From Ceriagrion tenellum (Eukaryota; Arthropoda; Insecta; Odonata; Coenagrionidae), in assembly GCA_963169105.1 (NCBI GenBank), contig OY720633.1:158177780-158241779 (forward strand): a DNA stretch of 64,000 nt, written 5' to 3'. The notes under the pieces were generated by a model, which worked only from the letters and a program-made list of their open reading frames with translations, made no database searches and was not told the DNA's origin. Position numbers and translations under genes: made by a program. This document shows, piece by piece, positions 46,846 through 58,484 of this stretch (position 1 is the stretch's first letter; every line of letters starts with the position of its first letter).

Positions 46846-47410
46846 TTAAGGTAGTCCGAGCGAGATAGTTCCCTAGTCATAATAGAGACCATATTGGAAT
46901 TATACGTTTTAATTTCACCAGCTGTAGAACACATCAATTAAATATTGCATTATTAATGGTGACATAATATAGTTTTATATGACAGAAATTGTAAGTAATT
47001 AAATGATAATATCTAAGTAAGTCTATAACTTGACTCATTCTTTTCGTGCAGTGCGTTTGAAACTCCTTCAAAACGGAAGGTTTTTTGTGATATCCAAGAA
47101 TCGATTGCGATGATAATATAATTAATTTACTAAAATAGTTGAGAAAACACACAAACTACACACTGATAGTTTTTTTGGCGACATCTTAAGTGTTAGAAAG
47201 TCCTCATTTTGTTAATAATGTCTCTATGGAGTGCATAGACGTGTCATTTCCCATGTAAAAGGACTAGTATTTTCTGGAAAATATCTAGGAAAGTAATGTG
47301 GTAATGGGCAGAATTTTTGGTGTCATTGGATAGGTGAGATATTTCTCTTTAAAATGAGACCAAATTCATTGATTTCTGAGTAAAACGATTTTTCGCTCAA
47401 ACTACCTTAA
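46846..47410 (+). mobile_element. TTAA-flanked MITE, copy 4
   Basis: TTAA at 46846-46849 and 47407-47410; ends ggtagtccgagcgag and cgctcaaactacc; 565 bp. It matches copy 1 closely along its length. Confidence 0.87.
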
Positions 47411-48980
47411 GGGGAACGTGATCCCTCCCCTAACGTTAATCAAGGATGAGCATCTCAGAGCTGCGAAAGAGTAAACCTGCAGCAAAGCTGCACTTGGATA
47501 TTTTAATCATTCTTCCATTATACTCACGCATCATTTCGCACGGATACGAATGATGATGCGAAGCGGAAGTTCGTCGAAAGGGCAACGATTGTATGGCCGC
47601 AAAAAGATTCTGGAAAGGTAAGTTGAAAATGGAATAGCGTCGTTGGGACCAATTACGAGTAATTAACATTCTGCCATTAAACGTTTGAGCTCGTATCCTT
47701 TGTAATTAGCTGACGTAGAGAAAAAAATAATTCCGAGCGGAATGCATCCTTGGGATAATGAATGGCGCCGATTGAATACGCGAGTGACTCTCTCCAGTGA
47801 AATAGTCTCGGGGTCGATGAAAAAAATCGGATCACGGGAACATGATTTCACGATTAGCAGACAAATGCACGACGTTGTCGTTGTTCCTGTGGTTCGAATC
47901 CCCTGGGGTCATATGGAGGAGTCTGAGATGCGGAGGAGCATAAACAAACGAATCGCCGAGGACAGCTCGGGGTTTCGAGACACGAGAGTGTGAATGATGG
48001 GTGATTCGATACAGAGCACGCGGGCGAGGGGAGACAGGTATGTTCCCTGTGTGCTCACACGGATGTCCAACTGTGGGAACGAGAAGGGAGAAAAGAAGAC
48101 GAGGAACCACCCACCAATGAGATTGGGAGGTTTAGAAAGGGCCCCCGACCTTTTATTCGGGTTCGGATCCGGCTCACTATCGGCGGGCGGCAACTTTTTC
48201 GGCTCGGCGTGAAGAATTTCGACCCGGGAACTTCACGACGCCATTATTTTTCCTCGAATGGCAACAAAGCACACTCTTCGACGAATCCCGGACATCTCGG
48301 ATATGCGGGAGAGCCCAAGGAGGCAGGGAGGGTCCCTTCGAGTGGGGTGGGTGGCAGATGTGTGGAGGTGGGCGTGCCCATGACACAGTACGTAACTCAT
48401 AAATAAAAATTAAATATAATATAATAGTCCATATGTTTTTGATACGCAAATAACTAGGTATTATACTGGTATCAATGAATAACGTGATGAATGACAATGA
48501 TAAAATTTTTGTCATAATATCGACGATAATCTCTACATAAAGTTATTTAATCTTCATTTAATTACTACATTTGAATTACTGAAATGGAAGTAATTTTAAA
48601 AGAGAAATAATACGGTTAAGCACTAAAGGAGATTTTATTTTTTTTAATGATGAATTTATAACTCTGAGATCTGGACAGAAATTTATCACGACATATTTGC
48701 AAGCTTTATTAACTATTTTTGAAAATAAATCAATCACACACCGCAGCAATTTCCGAAGAATCAAATAAAGGTCTTCTGTAGTGAAATCGGTCGAAAGTAC
48801 GGTGTAAAAAAATGAGGCAATAATCTTATACGGGTATGTTCAGTTCATTGCTGAGAATTCCAGTAATATCGAATACATTTTTTGCGTCATTATGTTACAA
48901 TATTTACTTCATGCATCTGAGAGTGCCTCTGATTAAAAAAATAAATAATATTTGAACATTGTACCCATTACGATCACGAA
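47411..48980. other. Non-coding stretch
   Basis: Mixed composition up to about 48390, AT-rich after. Frames of about 60-112 codons overlap on both strands without domains. Nothing identified. Confidence 0.5.
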
Positions 48981-48984
48981 ATAA

Positions 48985-49036
48985 CTCGCTCAAACTACCT
49001 TAAGGTGGTTACCTACCTTAAGCAAACTACCTTAAG
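48985..49036 (+). mobile_element. Cluster of three MITE-type ends
   Basis: ctcgctcaaactaccttaag, the right terminus of the TTAA MITE family, is followed within 45 bp by two further ctaccttaag words, the last preceded by caaa as in a true end. No matching left end is visible within about 600 bp. It is probably nested or abortive insertions, or the end of a different element sharing this terminus. Confidence 0.55.
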
Positions 49037-49770
49037 CGATTTTTATTTATGAACAGATTTGCGTGAAACTTTCAATACTAGTACATATCGGTATCGGAAG
49101 GTTACCGATTTTCTTAATTAGCAATTCAATACCGATTTAAAAGTAGCCTTAGAGCACTTGGCATTTATTTCGTAATAATTCGATTAAATACGTACAGATT
49201 TTCCCCATAGAGGCGAAATTATACGTTTTATGTTATTGTACCTAATGGTTGCTTACGAATATCGAAATCTCTTGAGGAATAAAATAAAAAACAATTTGCA
49301 TACGATTATCGTTTAATTTCGTATTTCGCGACATAAACCCAAAGTCATAACGATGCTTACAATAATGCAAAAATTTTCATATGTAAAGCCTGCGTCATAT
49401 ACATTACTACATGCCCGGAGATTTTCACCGTATAAACAGATGTATTGAAGCGAAGTATAGTTCAAGAAGTGCAACTTACCTGAGAAGTTATTTAAATGTA
49501 CTCTCATTGACTAACGATTACCGCTGCAACCATCTCAAAAAAAAGTTATACCAAACTCCCCATATTTGGTTGAAGTAAAATATATGCTTAGTCAGTGACG
49601 GTTTCAGGCGTTACTTTGTAAAATAATTTCCTATTTACAGATTGAAACACTTTGTAATGCGGAAATTGCTGCATCTCATGTAGAAATTACAATGTGTTTC
49701 AATGCTTAGTCAGGTGCTATTCTTTCCCACTGATGTTATTCTTTTGAACTGTGGTCTCATTGACTCACGA
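49037..49770. other. AT-rich non-coding stretch
   Basis: No feature recognised. Confidence 0.5.
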
Positions 49771-49980
49771 TTACCACCGCCTTCGCGTGAGTCTCCAAGG
49801 CAGTGAGCGCGAGAGTGTTGAGGTGACTCCGGGAGATACCACGTAAAACAAGCACAGGAGTGCGAATCCGATCCTCAACGGTGCCGGGCGGTGGGCGGGG
49901 GAAGATTGGCGATGAACGGAAGAGGGGTTGGCGGGGGCGGCGTTGTGTTTATCGAGAGGGGGCGAGCGTATTTCCCTCCG

Positions 49981-50028
49981 CCCACCCACCAACCCATCCC
50001 TCCTCCCACCCACCAACCCATCCCTCCT
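49981..50028 (+). repeat. Perfect 24-bp tandem repeat, two units
   Basis: cccacccaccaacccatccc, followed by tcct, is repeated exactly at 49981-50004 and 50005-50028, then continues into C/T-rich DNA. Confidence 0.9.
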
Positions 50029-50334
50029 CCCCTCTCCGATACTCCCGCCTTCCTTCCTTCCTTCCCGCTTCGTACCCGATGCATGCGAATTAGTCCCGGG
50101 GAAAATCGCGAGGAGAGGATGAAAGCCTCTCGAAAGAGCGGAGAATCATCCAGGGGTGGATGATCTGGCTACAGAACTCGACGGGTTCGCGTAGCAGTAG
50201 TGTTTAAACAGCGCCTGCAGTTGTTTAGTTTTCACGGAGTACCTACCGACTTGCCTGATCATCTAGATTTTTTGCGACCGCACAGCAGACGGTAATGAAA
50301 GAGATAGCATCACGCAACCCGACTGAACGATCCT

Positions 50335-50899
50335 TTAAGGTAGTTTGAGCGAAAAAATCATTTTACTTAGAAATCAATGAATTTGGTCTCATTTAAAAGA
50401 AAAATACCTCACCTATCCAATGGCACCAAAAATTTTATCCCTTACCACATTACTTTCGGAGATATTTGCCAAAAAATACCAGCCCTTTTATACGGGAAAT
50501 GGTACGTGTATGCACTCCTGAGAGAATTTATTTACAAAATGGGGTATTTCTAAGACTTAGATGTCGTAAAAAAACTAACAGCGTGTAGTTTGTATATTTT
50601 CCCAACTATATTTGAAAATTAATCATATTGTCACCACAATAGGTTCATGGGTATCACAACGAAACTTTCCGTTTTGAAGGAGTTTCAAACGCACCGCGTG
50701 AAAAAAATGAATCAGGTTAAAGACTAATTTAGATATTTTCATTTAATTACTTACAATTTCTGTCATATAAAACTATATTATTGCAGCATTAATAATGCAA
50801 TATTTAATTGATGTGTCCGACAGCTTTTGAAATTAAAACGTATAATTCGAATTAGGTCTCTGTTATGACTAGGGAGCTATCTCGCTCGGACTACCTTAA
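50335..50899 (-). mobile_element. TTAA-flanked MITE, copy 5
   Basis: This is the reverse-oriented copy, with TTAA at 50335-50338 and 50896-50899; ends ggtagtttgagcga and ctcgctcggactacc; 565 bp. The internal tag (ctttccgttttgaaggag) is present. Confidence 0.87.
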
Positions 50900-51286
50900 G
50901 GGCACACAGAAGCTTATCGAAACCCAAAATATATAAGTAGTACTAGGTCTCCACACAAAAATTACTAGACCTACACAGTGACCCATTCTGCCGGACGAGA
51001 TATTTCCCTAATTTTCTATTTGAGTAGCGATGACACTTCCAGAGTATATTCATCTCTCGGCAAAAAAGTCACACGGATTATTTCTTCCACGTAATGATTA
51101 ACATATGAGCACAGGGAAAATAGAAGGAAGAAAATCGAAGCAACATAATAATGAAAACAATAGAATATGCATGCATTTTATATTAATGGTAATTAATGGT
51201 GGTAATTACTAATGTTATGTAAATTGGTACCTCATTTACCTGTAAAATGTAATTAGGTTTTCAAAGTAATTTAGCACACACCTAGA

Positions 51287-51586
51287 ATGGATGATAAAGA
51301 GAAAGGCGAAAACAATATTTTTTGCTCAAGTAGAATGAAAAAAGTAAGTTTAAGAATAATGAACTACCGATGGAATAAATTAATTTGTACACCTAAAAAC
51401 AAGGCAGTGTCTTTAGCACACACCTTAGAGGTCATTGGATTTTTCCTCTATTTGTATTCCTTTAGCGTACTCAAGGAACAGATGGACAGAAACCACATGA
51501 ATCGAGAAGATTATGCTGTTTCATTACGAAAGGGGATAGATACTGTTGATATTCCTTTAACGGAAAAGGAGAAAGAATTTATTTGA
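51287..51586 (+). CDS. Unplaced 99-codon open frame (doubtful)
   Basis: ATG to TGA encodes a 99-residue basic protein with normal amino-acid complexity, in an AT-rich setting where frames this long are less expected. It has a hydrophobic stretch near residues 47-60 (EVIGFFLYLYSFSVL) and a charged C-terminus. An aataaa lies just after the stop (about 51593). I recognise no family. No splice-coherent neighbour is visible. It may be a genuine small gene, an exon, part of an unknown mobile element, or chance. Confidence 0.2.
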   Translation: MDDKEKGENNIFCSSRMKKVSLRIMNYRWNKLICTPKNKAVSLAHTLEVIGFFLYLYSFSVLKEQMDRNHMNREDYAVSLRKGIDTVDIPLTEKEKEFI

Positions 51587-51884
51587 AGTAATCAATAAAT
51601 CAAAGCTGTGGGAGCAATAATAATCACAGCAATAGACATTGAAACAAATTGTTTGTTTCTTTTTTTTTTCTAATCTTCCTTTTCTACTTTTATTTATGAT
51701 GCTCTACGAATGGATGATATCCCATTACAACCAACAATCTCTTGAGACACATTTTTTTAATTTCTAATACCTCAATCATTCTTCATCGATCAGCTATCTG
51801 CTTCACTACAGCATTTTTCTTTGTTACGGTAGTTCTGAGGTCAAATAAGAATCAATAAATTACTTGACGTCTTAGTCCTGGCTA

Positions 51885-51970
51885 AACCTTTGATATTGAA
51901 ATATTGAAATATTTTTAAATAATATAGCTAATATATAAATAATATAGAAAATATAGCTAAATATTGAAAA
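51885..51970. repeat. AT-rich short-period repeat
   Basis: tattgaaatattgaaatatt, followed by iterated aatatagctaatatat and aatatagaaaatatagct words. Confidence 0.7.
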
Positions 51971-51974
51971 GCAA

Positions 51975-53320
51975 TACACAGGCACCGAACGTTAATTGGC
52001 GATGATCGAGCGAAAGAAGAAGCGAAAGTGAAGCAAAAAGATCTATGTGAATAGCATTCGACCCATTGAACTCAAAAATGAAATGTTTGACGGGATCCTG
52101 TACCCTCCACCTCCCACCTTCCCGTCGTCGGCCAACCCCCAGAACATAAACGATGCAGCGTGAACCAAGCGAATAGCCTGTCACGCGAACGCCTTGGTTA
52201 CGCTTACCTGCGGTTTTGAGGGACACAATGTGTAGCGAACGGGTTAGATTCCGAAAGTTGGCTCGGGGGACTGAATTCGAGACGCCATTCCCATCAAATC
52301 GAGGCATGGAATAAATTTTTTTATTCATTTCCCTATCACGAATTGTACGGTAAATTGTAAAGTAATGGCACAAGATACGCACGCACCGACGTTTAAAATT
52401 CCGGATAAGATCCGTCCCGCGGGAGCCCATTAAAGAAGAAGGGCGTTTCGTCCTCGTGAGGTGGGCTCGTAAAGCGCATACGTTCGTGCCTCCGAGAATT
52501 TCCTCCCGAAACCGAAATAAGATGAAAGGGACTCAATTACGGCGGCAAGCCAGGTTTCCCTCCCACTCCAATACGCCCAAATTTTCATAAACGAAACGGA
52601 TCCGTTCCCAATCACGACCATTCTAACTTCTACACCGTTTATACTAATAATTGTAACATGAAAACGACGAAGAAATTCCAAGGGATTGAATTTAACCACT
52701 AAAATAACATTAGGAGCTTGACTGAGCAGTTGCATCGTTTCATTGACCTCATTCACTAACCGTACCGAGGAGGACAAAGAGCGTTTTCCCGTAAAGTATT
52801 TATAGCTCCAAAAATAAAAAACATATTAGAAACTGTGCAGGAAAATAAGTATATATTTGAAGGAAATGAATTATATCAGATTTTCAACGAACTCTCTCAT
52901 CTACAAAAACGGAAGCCAGGAGACTACATACCTTGATTGCTTTTAGACCAGAGGAAACAAGTTCAGGTTTATGGCACGAGAAAAATGAAATTGGAGAAAG
53001 CGAGAAAGGAAGAGAGAAAAAATTAAGGAAAAGATTGGTGGAATACCCGAAGGACCGCAGGAATGCTTCGGCAGAGAACGCATGCGGTAACGGATAACTC
53101 ATTCACATGAACAGAATTTCAGTCGAGAAACACCACATACAAACAGAAACAGAAACTTAGGACATGCCACTGTACGTACGTAAAATAGCGGCAACATCTA
53201 TTACCGCTTGGTTCTGGCTCTCGCAACCACCCAAAGCATTTGCAGCAGTAAATCCATCGCGGATCTCCCGAACAGTGAACGACGTCATCGTTAAATCTTC
53301 CGTGCGAGGAAGAGTGGTGC
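51975..53320. other. Non-coding stretch
   Basis: Frames of 157 (51957-52430) and 115 codons (52430-52777) on the minus strand abut but are in different frames and have no recognisable domain. I treat them as chance. Confidence 0.4.
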
Positions 53321-53324
53321 ACGA

Positions 53325-53760
53325 TAGACGGGAGGAAGGGAGAGAGGAGGAGGACGGGCGAAGACGACGTCGAGGAGTAGAGAGATAAGGAAGACGAAGG
53401 GCGGGGGAGGCGATTTGCTTGGGGGGAGGAAGAGGAGAGGGCGGTCTGAAAGGGGCCGTGTGTGTGTATGTATATATACGCGTGCTGTGCACATAAGCCG
53501 AGGGGGGGGCTGCTTCCCACCACTTCTTCTTCCTTCTACGTGCGAGAGCCTCCCACCCCCGCTTTCCCGTGTCCGAAGTCAGCCACCCGAAAAGGGGAGG
53601 GGCAGGATGGGTGGGTTTGTGTGGGAAAGTTGGGAGATAGGACGTGGAGTCGGAGGGAGGAGGAGGAGAGAGATGGATGGACGACGGTGGAAGGAGGAAG
53701 AGGGAGGGAGGGGGGAGGGAAGACAAAGGGTGGTGGCGAGGTGGATGGGGGAATAAGGGC
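53325..53760. repeat. G/A-rich tract
   Basis: A purine-biased + strand (gaggaggacggg, ggagggagg). Overlapping Pro/Ser-rich frames on the complement, up to 234 codons, are compositional. A short gtgtgtgtatgtatatatac run lies at about 53459. Confidence 0.65.
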
Positions 53761-53919
53761 GGAGTGTTTTCGCCCCGCATCGCCCGGAGGGTGGATGAAG
53801 CTCCGGCGTTGGGAGTAGTACATACAACGATGTAGATTCTCCGACGGCATACTTGCTGCATCCTCGCTGATCAATCCCTCCCCCCATCCCCTCTACGCGG
53901 GAGGAACGCCGTGCATTTA

Positions 53920-54270
53920 AAAAAGATAAAAAAAAGGGGCGGGAAACGGCGCGGCGGCGGCGCCTCGCGTCAAAAGGACGGAGCACGTGCCGAGAGCATT
54001 GGGCACAGCGGTTCGCGCGGTGGGCAGTGGCCGTGGCCCACCGCCCGGCCAGCCGGCATGGACGCGCACCAAAGCGAAACATGGATCGCTCCGGGGATCG
54101 TGTTTTAAACTAGGGAAGCGTTCCGTCAGGCGCGGTGAACATGTTCCCTAAGCGAACCACTCGTGCTAATGTGGTTTCCGCGTTAAAGTTCCGTGGAACT
54201 ACTCGTATTCGAAGCGAAGCAATGTGCCCAGTTACCAACGGACGCGTGCAGTGAACTCATCGGCGGAATG
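53920..54270 (+). promoter_or_regulatory. CpG-rich promoter-like patch (tentative)
   Basis: CG density is high compared with the flanks. It contains ggggcgggaaacg (GC-box/E2F-type word, about 53936), gcacgtgc (E-box, about 53984) and ggcggcggcg. AT-rich DNA resumes right after. This could be a CpG-rich promoter with a first exon downstream, in which case the 84-codon frame at 54301-54555 would be a candidate. That frame has no recognised domain, and no TATA box or splice structure can be confirmed. Confidence 0.25.
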
Positions 54271-54559
54271 TAGGTCGCCAGTCCTCCGAAAATTATTGAT
54301 ATGATTCTGAAATTATTGAGAACTCCGAGAAGAAGAATATACAAAGTTGTTGAGCACCGCACCGTACCGCAATGTCTCATCGATTACCACAAAAGAAGGT
54401 GCAAGGAAGAAAAATCGAACAGAAAGAAAGAAATACATCCGGTACATTGTGAAGGATATCAAATTGAAATCTTATTTAGGGATAAAGCAGATGCCTTAGA
54501 GGAATGTGGAATACAGAGCAGAGGGAAACCAATCTTTAGATTCCATGACTGCTGATGAT

Positions 54560-55210
54560 GACATTTAATTATGATAATTTTCAAGAAGTTTCGTAGTAAA
54601 CTATACATTCTTTGGGCGTTAATAAACCCAGCACATGCCTGGTGTCACCGTGCCATATGTTACCAAATAATAATGGCTCAAGGCATATTGATGTTAGTTT
54701 TATACTGCAAGCATTGTTTTTTCTTCCGGCGGCTTCCCATTTTTTACCTAAACTAAGCACTTACATGTGCCGATGTTGTTTTTGTCTATAAAAATAGAAA
54801 TGCTACCAGATAGAATGTAACATCTCAATTTGACATTTTTCCAGTAAGGCAGGGGTGATATCAATACATCCTAGCCATCGGAGACGCATGTCATCAATTT
54901 ATACTTCTCATGCAATCAGACGAAGAAATGGTCCTGAATTTCATGTAATCGGAATGATTTTGCTCATTACCCTTCATTACCATTTAATGAACTAAATTTA
55001 AATGAAAGAAACAGCTCTCAGAAAGCGAGACATAAATTGGGCAGTGAGGTCGATGTGATCGCAACAATTCGACGCAGCGTCATACATTGGGGCGACATCG
55101 ATGAGCTCTCGGCCGGACGGCACGGCGGAGGCCCAAAGGGTATAACTGAAGGCCAGATGCAAACCCACCAACCAACCAAACCATCCCCTAAACTCGTCGC
55201 CAAGGTGAGG
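54560..55210. other. Non-coding stretch
   Basis: AT-rich; no feature recognised. Confidence 0.5.
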
Positions 55211-55339
55211 CGCGTGGGTGGCGGTTGCCATTATTCCCGTTTCCAGGCCCTCCCCTCCCATACGACTACCTACTTCCACACTTGCCTCCATCTTCCTTCA
55301 TAACCCTAAACCACACCGGTATAAAAAAACATAATCCCA

Positions 55340-56330
55340 TCTTCATCCCCGCGTCCTCACCCCCGCACGCACACATACACGCACGCACTTTGGGGGAAAA
55401 ATCCCGGAGTCTTTCCCCTCATCCCCCTCCCGTTCCCCTCCGGCGAAAAAAAAACCCTTGGCTGCTGCTACTGCTGCCGCCGGAAAACCCGGCCCCGCAG
55501 CGACAAAAGCAACGCGATAATAAATTGGCGTGGCGCGAGGCGTGATGGGAAAGATGGTAGGGATGAGATGATGAAGGGGGGGAAGAGGGGGTGGAGGAGG
55601 AGGGCGTGAAGGGGAGAGAGGGGAGGAGGGGAGGGCAACCATGGATCCATGCCCGTTTAGGGCGCCTTTACGGATCGATCAGACTTGCTTCTGATAGCAG
55701 CGCCGCACTCGGCTCTCCCCGAAACCCGCTCCCAGAGCGAGAGGGGGTGGGAATCGAGAGGGGGGAGGGGGTTGGAAGAGGGGGGTGGGAGGGCAGTGGC
55801 AGGGGGTGCGTGAGGGCGGCGAGGGAGAGCAGCACATTTCAGGGTTGAAAACGGCGGAGGCGGCGAGGGTGGTGGCGGGTGTACGTGCAGTGGGGGATGG
55901 TCCGGGGTAGGCGGGGGGAGGGGCGGCGGTGCGAGGCGGGAAGAGCAACCATCGGAGGGAGGACGGTTGTGCGCGCAGGGGGTGTTCTCCGAGGGAGGAA
56001 CGGAGGCTTGGGTCTGGTGGATGCGCGCTGCTGCACGAGGAAGACGGTGCGGGGGAATAGACGGGAGTATTCCCCGCTCTTCCCCTTCCCAGAGGACTGG
56101 GAGAGAGCGCGGGAAGACTTAAGTCGGACGAGGGTTGCCTCCTGGTAGCAGGGTTGGTGGTTGGTGTGGCAGTTTGCATCGTTTGAAAAGGGGAGGAGCG
56201 GTTGGGATGGAGGGAGAGGGGGTTTCGGGAGTGAAGCGACGAGTGAAGGGCAGGGAAAAGGAATCGGGGGAGAAAATGAGAGGAAATGGAACCAAGGATG
56301 CGAGGGTCGGGGGAGGACACAAAAAAAGTC
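55340..56330. repeat. C-rich then G-rich low-complexity block
   Basis: About 55340-55500 is C/T-biased, and 55560-56330 is G/A-biased with many ggggg runs. Frames of 179-220 codons on the complement are Pro/Ser-rich and lack domains. Confidence 0.65.
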
Positions 56331-56914
56331 ATTCGTGACATCCTCCTTTCCCCTCGAATGCGAGATTCTCCGAGTCATTGAACTCGACAGAAATTCCCCC
56401 TCCTTTTAGAAACCCCACAATATGCCTGTTAGGATGACCAAGATATCCTGAGGTTATCAAATAGGACATGCAACCAACGTTGAGTGGATATTCTTGGGAT
56501 ATTCCAATGATACCCCGAGGATGTTGAGGGGAGTCGGGAAGTTGTACACGAGACATCCCGGGCAACAGCCTCCCACGATAGAAACACCGGTTCTCGCTCG
56601 ATCTCCGCATCGTCTCTATTCGTTCAACTGAGATAAAAATCGCTGGGCTCGGGATGAGTGACCGTCATATTAAAGATGGTTGGATCGTTCCCCAGTCTGC
56701 AAGTCGCAGTCAGTCAAGGCGGAATGGCCTTCCGATTAGCTGAGCGAGCACATATTGCAACTGTTGGCAGCAGGATTAAATTTAGAAGGAATTACGATGT
56801 CGGCGATGGAATAGACCTGGTGGTCCTGGAGGTATGCGAGATCGCTTGACACGGTGGAACGGATGCCAAGAGCATGTGCGAATCGAAGGTTCGTAATGCC
56901 TCTTAGAAAAGAAG

Positions 56915-57130
56915 AACCTGATGGGCTCCATACACTCTGAGACACGATGGGTACGTAAATGAATTAATTGAGGGAAGAATACAGGAAGGATGAGGGACAA
57001 ATGCATAGACCAAATAAAGAAGAAGGTACATAAGAAGACCTACCAGGAACTAAGGAAACTAGGAGTAGATAGGGAGAGTTGGAGGGCTGCAGTTAGCCAA
57101 TCTTACGATTGAACGACAATAATGATGATG
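56915..57130 (+). pseudogene. LINE 3' end, C-terminal RT codons and tail
   Basis: The + strand encodes LRHDGYVNELIEGRIQ (56938 onward), then a frameshift, GRMRDKCIDQIKKKVHK, TYQELRKLGVDRESWRAA and VSQSYD with a stop near 57115. It ends in a gatgatgatgat-type tail. This RHDG, EGRI-GRGR, RESWRAA order is the extreme C-terminus of many insect LINE reverse transcriptases. The preceding 20-30 codons appear shifted. Nothing of the RT core remains, so it is a strongly 5'-truncated, decayed copy. It differs from the 44-45 kb LINE. Confidence 0.7.
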
Positions 57131-57344
57131 ATGACTGCCTGTTTAGGGTTCGACGCATAGCCATTTGTTACGTGTCCTGCATTCCTAGTGTCTTGAATGT
57201 GACTGAGCCTGCCTCATGTTCAGAGGTTTTGATTCTCTCCTCATCGCATCACTGAGTCATAATAACATTATTCATTTGAATACATGCGTAATTAATATAT
57301 TAAGAGCATCCGCTTCATGAAGCAGCCGGTATCTTTCCACTGAA

Positions 57345-58480
57345 TGGAATTCAGTACATACTACTACTCCCACGAGACATCTCCCGGAGGCTTTGGTGCT
57401 CGTGCCATTCGTCTGGCGGTCCATTCGGCGCTCAGCCGTGGAGATGCTGTGCTCCTCCCCAGCACAACATCTCCTGGGCCGCACCCGGGAGCCGCTGCCG
57501 GCGCCGGTGAACGCTCTCCCCCGACTCGGCATTTGACTTTCCCTCTCTCATCTCGCCCTCCCTCCCATTCGACGGTGTCGGAGTCACTCACCGTGGGGCA
57601 CTTAAAAATCGATGCGATTCTTTCCCGAATAACAGACACCCGTACCCCCACCGCCACTTCACCCCTCTTTGTCGCCATTCACTCCACCCCACCCCCTGAT
57701 GGAACGACTCTTCCCACCCTCCCTCCTCCCCCACGGCACTCCCTCCCATACAAACACACAAAGGTGGGCCGAAAGAGAAAGACTCACATGTGCGCATACA
57801 AACAAACACACGCATAAAGCCTTTCTATCTCTGCTCCACACCTTCGCTCCCTGGCTTTTCCATTCCAACTGCTTTCATTTCCCCCTAATATTCCCACAGC
57901 CACAGACTTCTCCCCCGGCATGATCGCCCGACGTCCACCGCCAAAAAATGCCAAAGAGCGGCGAGGGAAGGGAGAGAGAGAGGGACAAGAAGAGATTCGG
58001 CAGTTATTTAGAGTGGAAAGCGCTGAAAGTTTTAATGTGGATTTGAAAAGGTTGTGTGCTCTAGTGGATGGGGGAGAGGCGAATGTGTTGGTTGGTCTTG
58101 GAGAGGAATGGCGAGGGAGAGCGACAGCCCCCAGAGTGGAGTGGAAGTGGTTCTGGCGGTGTGGGGTGGGGGGGCGTGGTGCGGGGGATGGTGCGGGGGA
58201 GGAGTCGACGCGAGGGGTTAGAGGGAGAGGAGACGAAGCGAGAGCGGCAGGAGCAGTCGTCATCCTCCCGATGGTCTATGATTTTCGGGTTGACCCTTGA
58301 CGGCACCCTTTCACGGCTCCCTTTCTCTTTGGCTCCAGCCCTCCTTCCCGCTCCTCCGACTCCACGCGAGGGCACCCACGGAACATACCCTGAGCTCTCG
58401 CACTAAATCCTTTAAAAAACTACTTTTTTTCTCGTCTCCCGGTTACATCAATCCTCGCCTGTCTACGATCATTTTTTCTG
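57345..58480. other. GC-rich segment with C/T and G/A blocks
   Basis: The + strand is C/T-rich at about 57530-57760 and G/A-rich at about 58065-58240. Frames of up to 159 codons overlap on both strands. They are low-complexity and have no motif. Confidence 0.5.
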
Positions 58481-58484
58481 AGAG

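Noticed and set aside
51957..52777. Two abutting minus-strand frames (157 and 115 codons)
   Set aside because: Different reading frames, no recognisable domain, no splice logic joining them.
53119..54082. Minus-strand frames of up to 234 codons
   Set aside because: Compositional: C/T-rich coding strand, low complexity, three overlapping frames.
55679..56378. 220- and 179-codon minus-strand frames
   Set aside because: Same artefact of a G/A-rich block; no domain.
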